Shown: in pieces, positions 1 through 8,708 of the stretch
How positions within the stretch are numbered: position 1 is the first letter of the stretch
How the letters are laid out: each line of letters opens with the position of its first letter
Source: Sedimenticola_A sp040506895
GTDB taxonomy: Bacteria; Pseudomonadota; Gammaproteobacteria; Chromatiales; Chromatiaceae
Assembly (NCBI GenBank): GCA_040506895.1
Contig: JBEVVY010000001.1
Span: forward strand, 1 to 64,000
Direction: 5' to 3'
DNA: 64,000 nt
Program-made: the position numbers and the translations under genes
The notes under the pieces: generated by a model
The model's database searches: none
Told to the model about the DNA's origin: nothing
What the model saw: only the letters and a program-made list of their open reading frames with translations

Positions 1-1001
1 CCAAGCTCAAACGCACTGTCGTGGATTCCGATGGCGAGGTGCTGCTGCAACGTAATGCCTCTGAAGTGACCCAGGAGCTGTCACAGCTCTCCCACGAGGC
101 CGGTATCATCCGCTTCGGCAGTACCGCTTTTAATCCTCTCAACCCGGTCAACAAGCCCGATGCCTTCGAACGGGATGGGCTGGAAAAACTGCGTGCCGGC
201 AGCAAGGAGGTCTATGGTTTCGACGAGATCGACGGGGTGCTCGAGTTCCGCTACATGTCGCCACTGGTCACCAAGCCGAAGTGCGTGAAGTGTCATGCCG
301 ATGGCAGTTTCCAGGTGGGGCGGGTGGACAGTGCATTGACCTCGCACATACCTGCTGCCGCCATCATGAAGGAGAAGCAGGTCAACAAGATGTGGATGGC
401 GGCCAGCGCAATCAGCGTGATCCTGCTGGTGAGCGTTTCGATCTGGCTGCTGGCACGCCGCTTCATCCGGCAGTTGACGGACGCCGATCAGCGTCTGGAG
501 AAACTGGCTGCGGAGGACGTGCTTACCGGGCTCTACAACCGGCGCATGGGGATGGAGTTGCTGAAGGCGGAACAGGCCCGCTGCAAGCGGAAGGAGCGCC
601 CCCTTTCCGTCGCGCTGCTGGATATAGATCATTTCAAGCGCATCAATGATGAGATGGGGCACCTGGTCGGTGATGAGGGCCTGCGGGCCCTGGCGGACAT
701 CATCCGCTGCCAGCTGCGAGAGTACGATATCTCCTTCCGTTACGGTGGCGAGGAGTTCGTGGTCATTCTGCCGGAGACCGACGGGTCCCAGGCCATGGTG
801 GTGGCGGAGCGCCTGCGCCAATTGGTGGAGGGCAGTGAAATCGAAACCTCATCTGGCGAGCCGCTGACCTTCACTATCAGTATCGGACTATGCCAGCAGG
901 GGACCGAGGGCGAGTTGAACACGCTGCTCGATCATGCGGACGAGGCGCTCTATGCCGCCAAGAACAGTGGACGGAACCGCTGCGTTCTCTACTCCGGCTG
1001 A
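1..1001 (+). CDS. Heme-c sensor diguanylate cyclase, 5' end outside window
   Basis: The reading frame is open to the window edge, so the N-terminus (probably a signal anchor) is missing. About the first 120 visible residues form a periplasmic domain that ends in a CxxCH heme-c site (CVKCH, around base 280), resembling the Tll0287/DUF3365 sensor family. A transmembrane helix follows at about bases 380-465, then a GGDEF domain. The active site is GGEEF and the inhibitory RxxD motif (REYD) lies exactly five residues before it, so an active, feedback-inhibited c-di-GMP synthase is expected. The heme suggests redox or gas sensing; this is inference. The stop overlaps the convergent menD stop by 13 bases. 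Confidence 0.9.
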   Translation, partial: KLKRTVVDSDGEVLLQRNASEVTQELSQLSHEAGIIRFGSTAFNPLNPVNKPDAFERDGLEKLRAGSKEVYGFDEIDGVLEFRYMSPLVTKPKCVKCHADGSFQVGRVDSALTSHIPAAAIMKEKQVNKMWMAASAISVILLVSVSIWLLARRFIRQLTDADQRLEKLAAEDVLTGLYNRRMGMELLKAEQARCKRKERPLSVALLDIDHFKRINDEMGHLVGDEGLRALADIIRCQLREYDISFRYGGEEFVVILPETDGSQAMVVAERLRQLVEGSEIETSSGEPLTFTISIGLCQQGTEGELNTLLDHADEALYAAKNSGRNRCVLYSG

Positions 1002-2689
1002 TCCTCAAGCCTGTTCCATAGCTCCTGGTGCTCCTGCCGGCTGAGCTGTCGGTCGATCCCGATATGCAGCAGCCGTACACCGCTACCGCCCAGGGATTCA
1101 GCCAGTGCATCACTGAAGCCTTCCGGTGAGGTCTGTCGATAGGTCAGGCCAAAGGCCCTGCAGGCGGCTTCCAGGTCCAGGCGACGGGGCGTGGTGAAAA
1201 GCTGCTCATGTTCTTCCAGTCCGGACTGGGGCAGGTGGTCGAAGATGGCGCCGCCGCCGTTGTCGAGTACCAGGATGACGGCATCGAGGTTCCGTGACTC
1301 TGCCAGCGAGCCGAGGTCGTGGACCAGTGCCAGGTCGCCGAGCAGGCCGACCACCGTGTCAGCTCCGGTTGCGGCCATACCCAGCAGGGTGGCGACGTTG
1401 CCGTCGATGCCGGAGGCGCCCCGGTTACAGGTAATCCGCAGTGGTCTCTCCCTGCCCTGAAAGAACCAGTCCAGCTGTCGTACAGGGAGCGAATTGCCTG
1501 TGAACAGGTGGCTCCCTTGGGGCAGCTGTTCAACGAGTGCGTTGATGACAGCGGCCTCCCGGGGTGAGAAGCGTGCCATCACGTCGGCAACATGTTGCTC
1601 CCTCCGCTTCCAGCTCTCCAGGTGATCGCCGGTGCATGGTTTCACACGCTCTGCAATGACGGCTGCAACCCGGCCTGGATCCGCTTGTACCAGGTGTCTG
1701 GTGCTGTGCAGGGGATCCGCCCATCGGCCGTCGGGGTCCACCAGGATCTGTACACAATCATCCAGGCTGTCGAGAAAGTCGTTCAGGATTTTCGATACGG
1801 GCATCGCGCCGAAACGCATAACCCAAGCCGGCTCTATCCGCTCCTGAAATGAAGGCTGTCTCAGACAGGCATCGTAGCGGTTGATGATATGGCTCCTGTC
1901 ATGGCGTCCCGAGCGCAGATTGGAGAGCGGATCTGCAAGAACAGGGGCGCCTGTTGCAGTGGCGAGCCTGGCGATATCGTCTGCTGGGTGAGGCCGACCG
2001 CACTCGGGACCGCAGATGATAAGACCGGGCCTCCCGCTCATCATCCCGGTAACCTGCGCCAGGTCGGGCAGGGCGGGTTCGGCCAGGGGTCGATAGACGG
2101 TCGGTGCCTGGATATTCCCGGGGGCTTTGAAGTGTTCGGGGGTGAGGGGTTCCCTGAAAGGAGTGTTGAGATGCACCGGCCCCCGCAGGGGCCAGAGGGC
2201 GGATGCGCACGCCTGGGCCGCGTGGCTGCAGGCTGCCTGCATCAGGTCATCCTCGGCCAGTGGAAGCTCCATGGCAAAGCGTACCCGGTTTCCGAACAGC
2301 CCGGTCTGCTCGATCGTCTGGTTGGCACCGCGCTGTCGCAGCTCCGGCGGGCGGTCGGCCGAGAGCAGGATCAGCGGGACCCTTGAGAGGTCTGCCTCGG
2401 TGACCGCCGGCATCCACTCGCTCACCGCGGTACCCGAGGTGGCGACAAGTGCAACCGGGGCACGTTCCAGCCTGGCGGCACCCAGTGCCATGAAGGCGGC
2501 TGTGCGCTCATCGAGTATCACCCGGGTCTCGAGCCGGGGGTGCCTTGCGGCGGCCAGTGCCAGGGGGGTGGAGCGGGAACCGGGTGAAATGAAGACCCTT
2601 TGTACGCCCGTTGCCACCAGGCCCTCGAAGATGGCCCAGGCCCAGGCGTAGTTCAGTTCTGCGGTATCGGTCATGGGCAGAGCATGCAA
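989..2689 (-). CDS. menD: 2-succinyl-5-enolpyruvyl-6-hydroxy-3-cyclohexene-1-carboxylate synthase MenD
   Basis: MenD is a ThDP-dependent enzyme that joins isochorismate and 2-oxoglutarate (after decarboxylation) to give SEPHCHC, the first committed step of classical menaquinone synthesis. The 566 residues match the family length. Seen: an N-terminal GSRSTPLA motif, the glutamate-containing LDERTAAF stretch, GNSLPVRQLDWF, and the ThDP/Mg motif GDLALVHD followed by DNGGGAIF. It lies 24 bases downstream of menF on the same strand, so the two are probably cotranscribed. A second ATG five codons in (base 2674) is an alternative start. Its end overlaps the convergent diguanylate cyclase gene. Confidence 0.95.
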   Translation of the reverse strand: MHALPMTDTAELNYAWAWAIFEGLVATGVQRVFISPGSRSTPLALAAARHPRLETRVILDERTAAFMALGAARLERAPVALVATSGTAVSEWMPAVTEADLSRVPLILLSADRPPELRQRGANQTIEQTGLFGNRVRFAMELPLAEDDLMQAACSHAAQACASALWPLRGPVHLNTPFREPLTPEHFKAPGNIQAPTVYRPLAEPALPDLAQVTGMMSGRPGLIICGPECGRPHPADDIARLATATGAPVLADPLSNLRSGRHDRSHIINRYDACLRQPSFQERIEPAWVMRFGAMPVSKILNDFLDSLDDCVQILVDPDGRWADPLHSTRHLVQADPGRVAAVIAERVKPCTGDHLESWKRREQHVADVMARFSPREAAVINALVEQLPQGSHLFTGNSLPVRQLDWFFQGRERPLRITCNRGASGIDGNVATLLGMAATGADTVVGLLGDLALVHDLGSLAESRNLDAVILVLDNGGGAIFDHLPQSGLEEHEQLFTTPRRLDLEAACRAFGLTYRQTSPEGFSDALAESLGGSGVRLLHIGIDRQLSRQEHQELWNRLEDQPE

Positions 2690-2713
2690 TCAATCAGGTC
2701 GGCCTGTCCAGCG

Positions 2714-4036
2714 TCAGGCATCCTGCAGGGCCTTGATCATGTTGTCGAGTTTGAGTTCGGTCTCCTCCCACTCGGCGAGGGAGTCGGAGTCGGCCACTAG
2801 GCCTGCACCCGCATAGAGATCGACTCGCTCCTGCTGCAGGTGTGCACAGCGCAGCACCACGCACAGAGAGCCATTGCCGGCGGTATCGATCCATCCTGCC
2901 AGGCCGGTGAACCAGCGACGGTCGAGAGGTTCGTTGCTTTCCAGCCACTCCACCGCCGCCTGTTTCGGTGTGCCTCCAACCGCGGGCGTGGGATGGAGTT
3001 GGTGGGCGATGCGCAGGGGATGGAGCGGACGATTCAGCCTGCCGCTTACCGGCGTGTGCAGATGTTGCAAACCGCGCAGTTTGAGCAGTACGGGTTGCTC
3101 CCCCGTTTCCAGCTCTTTGCTGAGCGGTTCGAGAACATCCACCAGCGAGTCGACCACCAGTTGATGTTCGTGGCGGTTTTTTGGATCCCGCAGCAACCAC
3201 TCGCCAAGCTCATTGTCCACGCTCTCGTAGGTGTCGCGGCGCACGGTGCCTGCCACGGCCTCGGAATAGAAGTGCTCTCCCTGCAGGTCGATGAGGATTT
3301 CAGGTGATGCACCCACCCAGCAACCGTTCTCACGGTCAGCCGCGAAAAGTGTGCTGCGACTATGCCGGGTACCCAGTGTCCTGATCAGCTCCTCGGGGGA
3401 GAGTTTGCGTTGGGCGGTGAGCGTGATTCTGCGGCCAAGGACCAGCTTCTCGAGGTGGTCGTTGTTCAGTTCTGCGATGGCCTGCTCGGCAAGGCGCAGC
3501 CAGACAGGGGCCTGCGGTGCCTGCTCGACCAGGGTCAGGGTGGGTGGAGGCGGTGGAGGTTCGGCCGGGGTGTCGAGTGCGCTTCGCAATTGATCCAGGG
3601 TGGCACGCCAGCTATCGGGCCGGTCGGGATCGGGTGACACCGTGACCAGGTTTCCCGACGGGGAGAATTGCAACTGGACCAGGGGCAGGGTAAGAAGACC
3701 TCCGTCATCCTGTGATACCAGGCTGAGCCGGGGGGGGCTGCCACATCCCTCGGGATCGATATGATCAATCAAGGCACCCAGTGTCTCTGCATCTTCGGCC
3801 AGGGCGGCCAGGTGTCCGTTGCCCGGTTTCCCGCACTGCCAGGAGACACCGAGACCGAGCCACTGCACTCCCCTGTCCGGTCGCATCCAGAAATAGCGTT
3901 GCTCCCCCGTTTGGGGCAGACTGTCGAGATTGATGCCGGTCAGGGGAAGTGTCACGCTGACCCGACGGCCGGCTTTTGGAGGGACCTCCTGCAGCAGTTG
4001 CTCTATGGTCTGTTCGATATGTTGAATGTCAGTCAT
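2714..4036 (-). CDS. menF: Isochorismate synthase MenF
   Basis: MenF converts chorismate to isochorismate for menaquinone synthesis. This is a chorismate-utilising enzyme of about 440 residues. Seen: the general-base lysine region (EKLVLGRR), EAVAGTVRR, the substrate and metal-binding stretch NRHEHQLVVD, HTPVSGRL, HPTPAVGGTPKQ and the C-terminal GLVADSD. The upstream in-frame ATG at 4081 would add 15 Arg-rich residues that lack family resemblance, so the ATG at 4036 (MTDIQHIEQ) is preferred. It is divergent from menC across about 80 bases and followed by menD after 24 bases. Confidence 0.93.
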   Translation of the reverse strand: MTDIQHIEQTIEQLLQEVPPKAGRRVSVTLPLTGINLDSLPQTGEQRYFWMRPDRGVQWLGLGVSWQCGKPGNGHLAALAEDAETLGALIDHIDPEGCGSPPRLSLVSQDDGGLLTLPLVQLQFSPSGNLVTVSPDPDRPDSWRATLDQLRSALDTPAEPPPPPPTLTLVEQAPQAPVWLRLAEQAIAELNNDHLEKLVLGRRITLTAQRKLSPEELIRTLGTRHSRSTLFAADRENGCWVGASPEILIDLQGEHFYSEAVAGTVRRDTYESVDNELGEWLLRDPKNRHEHQLVVDSLVDVLEPLSKELETGEQPVLLKLRGLQHLHTPVSGRLNRPLHPLRIAHQLHPTPAVGGTPKQAAVEWLESNEPLDRRWFTGLAGWIDTAGNGSLCVVLRCAHLQQERVDLYAGAGLVADSDSLAEWEETELKLDNMIKALQDA

Positions 4037-4116
4037 TACTCGATAAACACGGCATTGCCGTCTGCGACGGCTGTCAGGCATGCACGCATTTATATCAGTC
4101 TCGACGGGGTGGTAAC
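4037..4116. promoter_or_regulatory. Divergent promoter region between menF and menC
   Basis: These 80 bases separate the menF start (minus strand) from the menC start (plus strand), so both promoters should lie here or just inside the genes. A GGGGTGG Shine-Dalgarno-like stretch at 4106-4112 serves menC. I cannot assign -35/-10 boxes with confidence. Confidence 0.4.
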
Positions 4117-5163
4117 TTGATACGTGTCATGGATGCCACTGTGCATCCCTACCGGCTGAAGTTCAAGCGTCCGTGGATCAGTGCACGGAGTCATCTTGGA
4201 TATCGCGAGGGCTGGCTGCTCGCCCTGCACGGGCCCCCGGGTGTTGTGGGCTGGGGTGACTGTGCCCCCCTGCCGGAAGCAGGGACAGAGAGTGCAGCTG
4301 TCAGCCAAGATTCCCTGAATGCCTTTCTGCCGCGAGCTGCAGGCCGGCCCGTTGCGCAACTGCTCGATGAGCTGCAGAGCCTGCCCCCGGCGGCACGCTC
4401 TGCGGTGGAGACCGCCTTGCTGGACCTGCAGGCGCGGCAGGAGGGGATTCCACTTGCCAGCCTGATCGACAGGCAACGCCGGGGGCTGCTCAAGGTCAAT
4501 GCCGCCTGTGGCCAGTTGGATGGGGACGCATCGGTCTGTATCAACGAAGCCATGAAAACAGGGTTTGGCCTGGTCAAGTTGAAGGTCGGTATGGGGCCTC
4601 TCCGGCAAGAGGTGGCACTACTGGAGCGACAGGCGTCCCAGGCGGGTGGGCAGATCCTGTTCCGTCTCGACGCCAACGCTGCATGGGACCTGAAACAGGC
4701 AACGGAATTCATCAGCGCGGTGGACGGACTCCCCGTGGAGTCCATCGAGGAGCCACTGGCTCAACCTGATGGGGTCTCGCTTCAATCTCTCCAGGAGCGT
4801 GCGCCCTTTCCATTGGCGCTGGACGAGTCCCTGGTAAAGCTGGTGGATCCCGATGACATGAGCAGTCTGCCGGTGAAGCGCATTGTGTTGAAACCAACGG
4901 TTGCTGGCGGGCCGTTGGCAACCCTGGCCTGGGCTGAGAAAGCCCGGGCTGTCGGTGCAGAGGTGGTGATCACTAGCACCCTGGAGTCGGCGGTAGGGGT
5001 GGCCATGGCCGCCCAGGTGGCCTCTGCACTGGAACAGGATATGGTGCACGGACTCTGTACGGGAGAGTGGTTCGAAGAGGACGTCGCCCGGCCTCCCGTT
5101 GTGAGAGCGGGGGTCATGACGTTACCATCCGGGAGTGGCTTGGGAATCGATGTCGATGTATAA
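4117..5163 (+). CDS. menC: o-Succinylbenzoate synthase MenC
   Basis: MenC dehydrates SHCHC to o-succinylbenzoate. It belongs to the enolase superfamily (muconate-lactonising subgroup). Seen: the catalytic KLKVG motif, the metal ligands in RLDANAAWD, SIEEPL and LALDES, and the second catalytic lysine in RIVLKPT. The start is taken as the TTG at 4117, five bases after GGGGTGG. The ATG at 4129 is the alternative, but it sits 16 bases from that ribosome site. A longer in-frame extension upstream runs through the promoter region and is not credible. The last codons overlap the start of the next gene, which indicates coupled translation. Confidence 0.93.
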   Translation: MIRVMDATVHPYRLKFKRPWISARSHLGYREGWLLALHGPPGVVGWGDCAPLPEAGTESAAVSQDSLNAFLPRAAGRPVAQLLDELQSLPPAARSAVETALLDLQARQEGIPLASLIDRQRRGLLKVNAACGQLDGDASVCINEAMKTGFGLVKLKVGMGPLRQEVALLERQASQAGGQILFRLDANAAWDLKQATEFISAVDGLPVESIEEPLAQPDGVSLQSLQERAPFPLALDESLVKLVDPDDMSSLPVKRIVLKPTVAGGPLATLAWAEKARAVGAEVVITSTLESAVGVAMAAQVASALEQDMVHGLCTGEWFEEDVARPPVVRAGVMTLPSGSGLGIDVDV

Positions 5164-5542
5164 GCATAAGTTGAGAATAGGGATGGGACAGGTGGATGCG
5201 GCCGGTGTTGTCTTCGCCCCCCGCCTGCTGGAGATGGCCCATGCGGTATACGAGGCGTTTCTGGTAACGCATGGCTGGTCCGCCAGGCATATCCTCGACG
5301 GCGGCTGGGCCCTGCCCATCGTCCACATGGAGGCCGACTTCCACAAGCCGATACATCTCGATGACGAGGTCAGCGTGCTGATGGGACTGGTGACCCTCGG
5401 GGAGAGCAGTCTCACCCTGGAGTACAGTTTCTTCCGGGATGGGGAGCTGACGGCCTCCGCCAGGTCGGTCCACGTGGCCATCCGGAACGGGGTCAAGCGG
5501 CCCCTGCCCGAAGCGCTGGCTGATCTGTTCGTTCAGGAGTGA
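5150..5542 (+). CDS. menI: DHNA-CoA thioesterase, hot-dog fold
   Basis: Small 4HBT-type hot-dog thioesterase of about 130 residues. The catalytic stretch QVDAAGVVFAPR matches the DxxGVVYF motif of cyanobacterial and plant-type 1,4-dihydroxy-2-naphthoyl-CoA hydrolases. Its start overlaps the end of menC by about 14 bases (an ATG at 5156 would overlap by 8), so it is translated with the menaquinone enzymes. This context makes DHNA-CoA, the MenB product, the likely substrate. The family also contains YbgC-like enzymes, so the symbol rests on context. Its end overlaps menE, on the opposite strand, by 10 bases. Confidence 0.8.
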   Translation: MSMYKHKLRIGMGQVDAAGVVFAPRLLEMAHAVYEAFLVTHGWSARHILDGGWALPIVHMEADFHKPIHLDDEVSVLMGLVTLGESSLTLEYSFFRDGELTASARSVHVAIRNGVKRPLPEALADLFVQE

Positions 5543-6864
5543 GTTGCCAGTTCACTGAGCCGCCCCCGGTCAATTTTGCCTATGCCCAGCAGGGGCAGGG
5601 TATCGATACTGATAATCCGTCTTGGTCGATGGCTTGAAGGCAGCCTTTCGAGGCACCAGCTGTTCAGAGACTCATCCCTGGCATTACCCACTACGAACGC
5701 CGTCACGATCTCGCCGTACACCGGGTCGGGGGAGCCGACCACCGCCACATCATCTACATCGGGATGTTGATTGAGCACCTGCTCTACGGTGGCTGGGTGT
5801 ACATTGATGCCACCGCTGACGATCACGTCGTCGTGACGGCCCAGCAGGTGCAGGTGGCCGCTGTCGTCCAGCCGACCCAGATCCCCCGTGCTGAACCAGC
5901 CATCTTCTGACAGGCCCTCTCCGGGGGTCAGCGTGGGATTGAGATAGCCGGCCATCACCATCGGTCCGCGCAGCTTGATGATACCCGAGTCGTCGATACG
6001 GATCTCCATGCCGTCCAGGGCGGGGCCCGCATCCCCGGCGCGCCAGTCGTCACCCGGTGTACAGAGGGTCGCTGCCTGGGAGCCCGCCTCGGTGAGCCCA
6101 TAGCTGACGCAGAGGGGCCAGCCACGCCCCTGTGCCTTGAGAAACAGTTCGGTTGAGATCGGACCTCCGCCGATAAGCACCTTCCGCAGATGGGGTGGCG
6201 GGGGATCGCCTGCAGCCTGTTCCAGCAGTCGGGAGAGCATGGCGGGTACCAGCGATAGATGGCTCACCGGGTGCTGTTGCAGGGCCTGCCAGATCCGCGC
6301 AGCATTGAACCCCTGCATCGGCAGTACGCCTGCCTTTGCATGCAGCGCACGTTCCAGTATCGCGATACCCCCGATATGCCAGGGGGCCAGGCAGTTAAGC
6401 CACAGGTCGCCGGGTCCGTAGTCCAGGCGGCTGCAGGCGGCGCGACTGGCCGCCTCGATGCTTTTCGTCGTGTGCATGACGCCGCGGGGTACACCTGTAC
6501 TGCCGCTGGTGTGGATGATCAGACGCACCGGGGAGTTGGCAGCAACTGGTGTGTTGGTTGAACCGGATACCAGGGCGGGGAGTGGGTCGTCCCCGGTTCC
6601 CATCTCCACCAGGGCTGCGCAACCGGCCCGTTGTAAAACCGTTTCCACCTGCTGCGCTGGCATAGCCGGTGACAGGGGCATAAAGGGCAGGTCAGCGCTG
6701 CGGGCCAATGCCCACAGCGCCAGCCACCGGGCCGGGTCGCTGCTCTGAACAGCCAGCACGGTGCCGGGTGAAATACCGGCCTTCTCCAGGGTATGCGCTG
6801 CACGGCCTGTATCGATTAGCAGCGTTTCCGGGTAGAGAGGTTGCTCCGGGAGTGTTAAGGGCAT
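5533..6864 (-). CDS. menE: o-Succinylbenzoate-CoA ligase MenE
   Basis: MenE adenylates o-succinylbenzoate and transfers it to CoA. It is an AMP-binding (ANL) enzyme of 443 residues, short as is usual for MenE. Seen: the P-loop HTSGSTGVPRGV (Arg in place of the more usual Lys), SYGLTEAGSQ, the ribose-binding aspartate region STGDLGRLDD, the hinge GRHDDVIVSGG and the C-terminal catalytic lysine in GIGKIDRGRL. It is convergent with the thioesterase gene. Its promoter side faces the MITE-like element, whose left end lies 65 bases upstream of the start. Confidence 0.93.
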   Translation of the reverse strand: MPLTLPEQPLYPETLLIDTGRAAHTLEKAGISPGTVLAVQSSDPARWLALWALARSADLPFMPLSPAMPAQQVETVLQRAGCAALVEMGTGDDPLPALVSGSTNTPVAANSPVRLIIHTSGSTGVPRGVMHTTKSIEAASRAACSRLDYGPGDLWLNCLAPWHIGGIAILERALHAKAGVLPMQGFNAARIWQALQQHPVSHLSLVPAMLSRLLEQAAGDPPPPHLRKVLIGGGPISTELFLKAQGRGWPLCVSYGLTEAGSQAATLCTPGDDWRAGDAGPALDGMEIRIDDSGIIKLRGPMVMAGYLNPTLTPGEGLSEDGWFSTGDLGRLDDSGHLHLLGRHDDVIVSGGINVHPATVEQVLNQHPDVDDVAVVGSPDPVYGEIVTAFVVGNARDESLNSWCLERLPSSHRPRRIISIDTLPLLGIGKIDRGRLSELATHS

Positions 6865-6929
6865 AAGAAGACGCTGCTCGGATTGATCAATGTTAATGAA
6901 ACAGGACCATTATGGCTTCAGAGTGCACC

Positions 6930-7199
6930 CTAGGGCCTGTTCACATTAATTGAATTGTACCTGTTGCCCCTGAAAAAATGCGAATCAAGGCGCGAGGCGC
7001 GCGGTTTGGTCGCTCCAAATAAGCAACGAGCAACGCAGAGTCGCGTTTTTTCAGGGGCAACCCGAAGGGCAGCGGCCATTTTTCCGCTCAGCGGTGTTAT
7101 CAGTCGCTTATGTATGCGCATACACTGCGCTCCTTCTGCCTTGCTGAACGAAAAAATGGTCGCTGCAGGTATGATTCAATTAATGTGAACAGGCCCTAG
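6930..7199. mobile_element. MITE-like non-autonomous element with perfect 26-bp terminal inverted repeats
   Basis: The two ends (6930-6955 and 7174-7199) are perfect 26-base inverted copies bounded by CTAG, which could be a target duplication or part of the terminus. The interior holds two further inverted pairs: 6963-6983 with 7041-7061 (20 of 21 matching) and 7072-7092 with 7143-7163 (a few mismatches). The element could fold into a multi-branched cruciform. It has no transposase-sized frame, and the two short frames crossing it (63 and 77 codons) resemble nothing. A CTAG flank is known for some IS5-group elements, but I cannot name a parent. It fills nearly all of the 356-base gap between menE and the thioredoxin gene. 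Confidence 0.8.
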
Positions 7200-7220
7200 T
7201 GAAATCTGTTGAGGGTTGAA

Positions 7221-7733
7221 ATGCAGAGACGAGACTTTATTCTGGCCATGGGGGCGGCCTGCCTCTCGCCCCTGGCATCGGCTGGGCGCAAACGGGGACT
7301 GGTGGAGCCACTGACCGATGGTGGCACGATCCCGGAGTTTGACCTCACAGACCTGCAAGGTAGAAACCACAGCCCCTCCGACTACCGGGGGCGTGTTCTG
7401 GTGGTCAATTTCTGGGCCACCTGGTGCCCGCCCTGCCGGGCGGAGATGCCCTCCATGGGACGTATGCTGGATAAGCTGAAGGGCAGCCCTGTCTCGCTGC
7501 TGGCCATCGCAATGGGTCAGAAGCGGGAGCAGATAGCGCGTTTTGCCGAGGAACATCCGCAACCTTTTCCCCTGTTGCCGGACCCCGACAGCAAGATCGC
7601 TGCCGACTTCAGCGTGACGGGTCTGCCCTCGACCTACATCACCGACAGGAACGGCCGGCTGATCTACCGTGTTCAGGGGGGGCGTGAATGGGACTCTCCA
7701 CGTATGCTGAGGGTTATCGAGCTTCTGCTCTGA
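7221..7733 (+). CDS. TlpA-family thiol-disulfide oxidoreductase, exported
   Basis: This 170-residue protein has a thioredoxin fold. The N-terminus QRRDFILAMG followed by a hydrophobic stretch ending in ASA looks like a twin-arginine signal peptide, unusual for TlpA proteins. The redox site is WCPPC within NFWATWCPPCRAEMPS, and the cis-proline loop is GLPSTY. It probably reduces or matures periplasmic thiols such as those of cytochrome c or other electron-transfer proteins. The ATG at 7221 follows GAGGG by about five bases; an upstream TTG at 7209 is less likely. It precedes menB by 90 bases, so cotranscription is possible. Confidence 0.88.
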   Translation: MQRRDFILAMGAACLSPLASAGRKRGLVEPLTDGGTIPEFDLTDLQGRNHSPSDYRGRVLVVNFWATWCPPCRAEMPSMGRMLDKLKGSPVSLLAIAMGQKREQIARFAEEHPQPFPLLPDPDSKIAADFSVTGLPSTYITDRNGRLIYRVQGGREWDSPRMLRVIELLL

Positions 7734-7823
7734 GGTATACGCTCCGGGTCAAACAATCCGCCCCACAGATTCGTCAGAAAATGGTGTAATAGATTCCTGT
7801 CGCCGGGTTAATGAGGAGAGAAG

Positions 7824-8645
7824 ATGGAGTGGCACAAGGCCGGTGAGGTTTCCTACACCGATATCAGATACGAGCACGCCGAGGGGATCGCCAGGATCAC
7901 CATCAATCGCCCCGAGGTGCGAAATGCATTTCGACCCGAGACGGTCAACGAATTGATAGATGCCTTTCATCATGCACATCACGATCAGAATATCGGTGCC
8001 ATCATCCTGACCGGGGAGGGGCCGGACGCTTTCTGCTCCGGGGGTGATCAGAAGATCCGCGGATCCGAGGGGGGCTACCGGGACGAGGGTGGAGTTCAGC
8101 ATCTGAACGTACTCGATCTGCAGATGCAGATACGTCGTCTGCCCAAGCCCGTGGTCGCCATGGTTGCCGGTTATGCCATCGGTGGCGGGCACGTGCTGCA
8201 CCTTGTCTGTGATCTCACCATTGCCGCCGAAAATGCCCGTTTCGGTCAGACCGGACCCAAGGTGGGGAGTTTCGATGCCGGCCTGGGGGCGGGGATCATG
8301 GCGCGCACCGTGGGACTCAAGAAGGCCAAGGAGATCTGGTTCCTCTGTCGCCAGTACGATGCACAAGAGGCCCTGGAAATGGGGCTGGTGAACCGGGTGG
8401 TGCCGCTGGAGCAACTCGAGGAGGAGACCGTCACCTGGTGCCGCCAGATGCTCACCCACTCGCCGACCGCGTTGCGTCTGCTCAAGGCTGGCTTCAATGC
8501 CGATACCGATGGCATGGCGGGCATCCAGGAGCTGGCGGGCAACGCCACGGGACTCTACTACATGACGCCCGAGGCCAACGAGGGCAAGCAGGCCTTTCTC
8601 GAGAAGAGACCGCCGGACTTTTCCAAGTATCCCCGTCGTCCTTAG
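7824..8645 (+). CDS. menB: 1,4-Dihydroxy-2-naphthoyl-CoA synthase MenB
   Basis: MenB closes the second ring of the naphthoquinone by intramolecular Claisen condensation of o-succinylbenzoyl-CoA. It is a crotonase-fold protein of 273 residues, very close to the E. coli enzyme throughout. Seen: the oxyanion-hole segments SGGDQK and AGYAIGGGH, GQTGPKVGSFDAG, and the C-terminal FSKYPRRP. The Gly in GQTGPK is the signature of bicarbonate-dependent MenB. A strong GGAGAGAAG ribosome site precedes the ATG. menA and menH are not in the window. Confidence 0.96.
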   Translation: MEWHKAGEVSYTDIRYEHAEGIARITINRPEVRNAFRPETVNELIDAFHHAHHDQNIGAIILTGEGPDAFCSGGDQKIRGSEGGYRDEGGVQHLNVLDLQMQIRRLPKPVVAMVAGYAIGGGHVLHLVCDLTIAAENARFGQTGPKVGSFDAGLGAGIMARTVGLKKAKEIWFLCRQYDAQEALEMGLVNRVVPLEQLEEETVTWCRQMLTHSPTALRLLKAGFNADTDGMAGIQELAGNATGLYYMTPEANEGKQAFLEKRPPDFSKYPRRP

Positions 8646-8708
8646 CGGGGGGCCATGCGGTGACCGGCCAGGCTGCCTTCGCACGCCTGAACAGTGGAGA
8701 AGCTCAAC

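Noticed and set aside
6930..7188. Two short frames (63 and 77 codons) across the MITE-like element
   Set aside because: They run through inverted repeats, have no ribosome sites and show no family resemblance.
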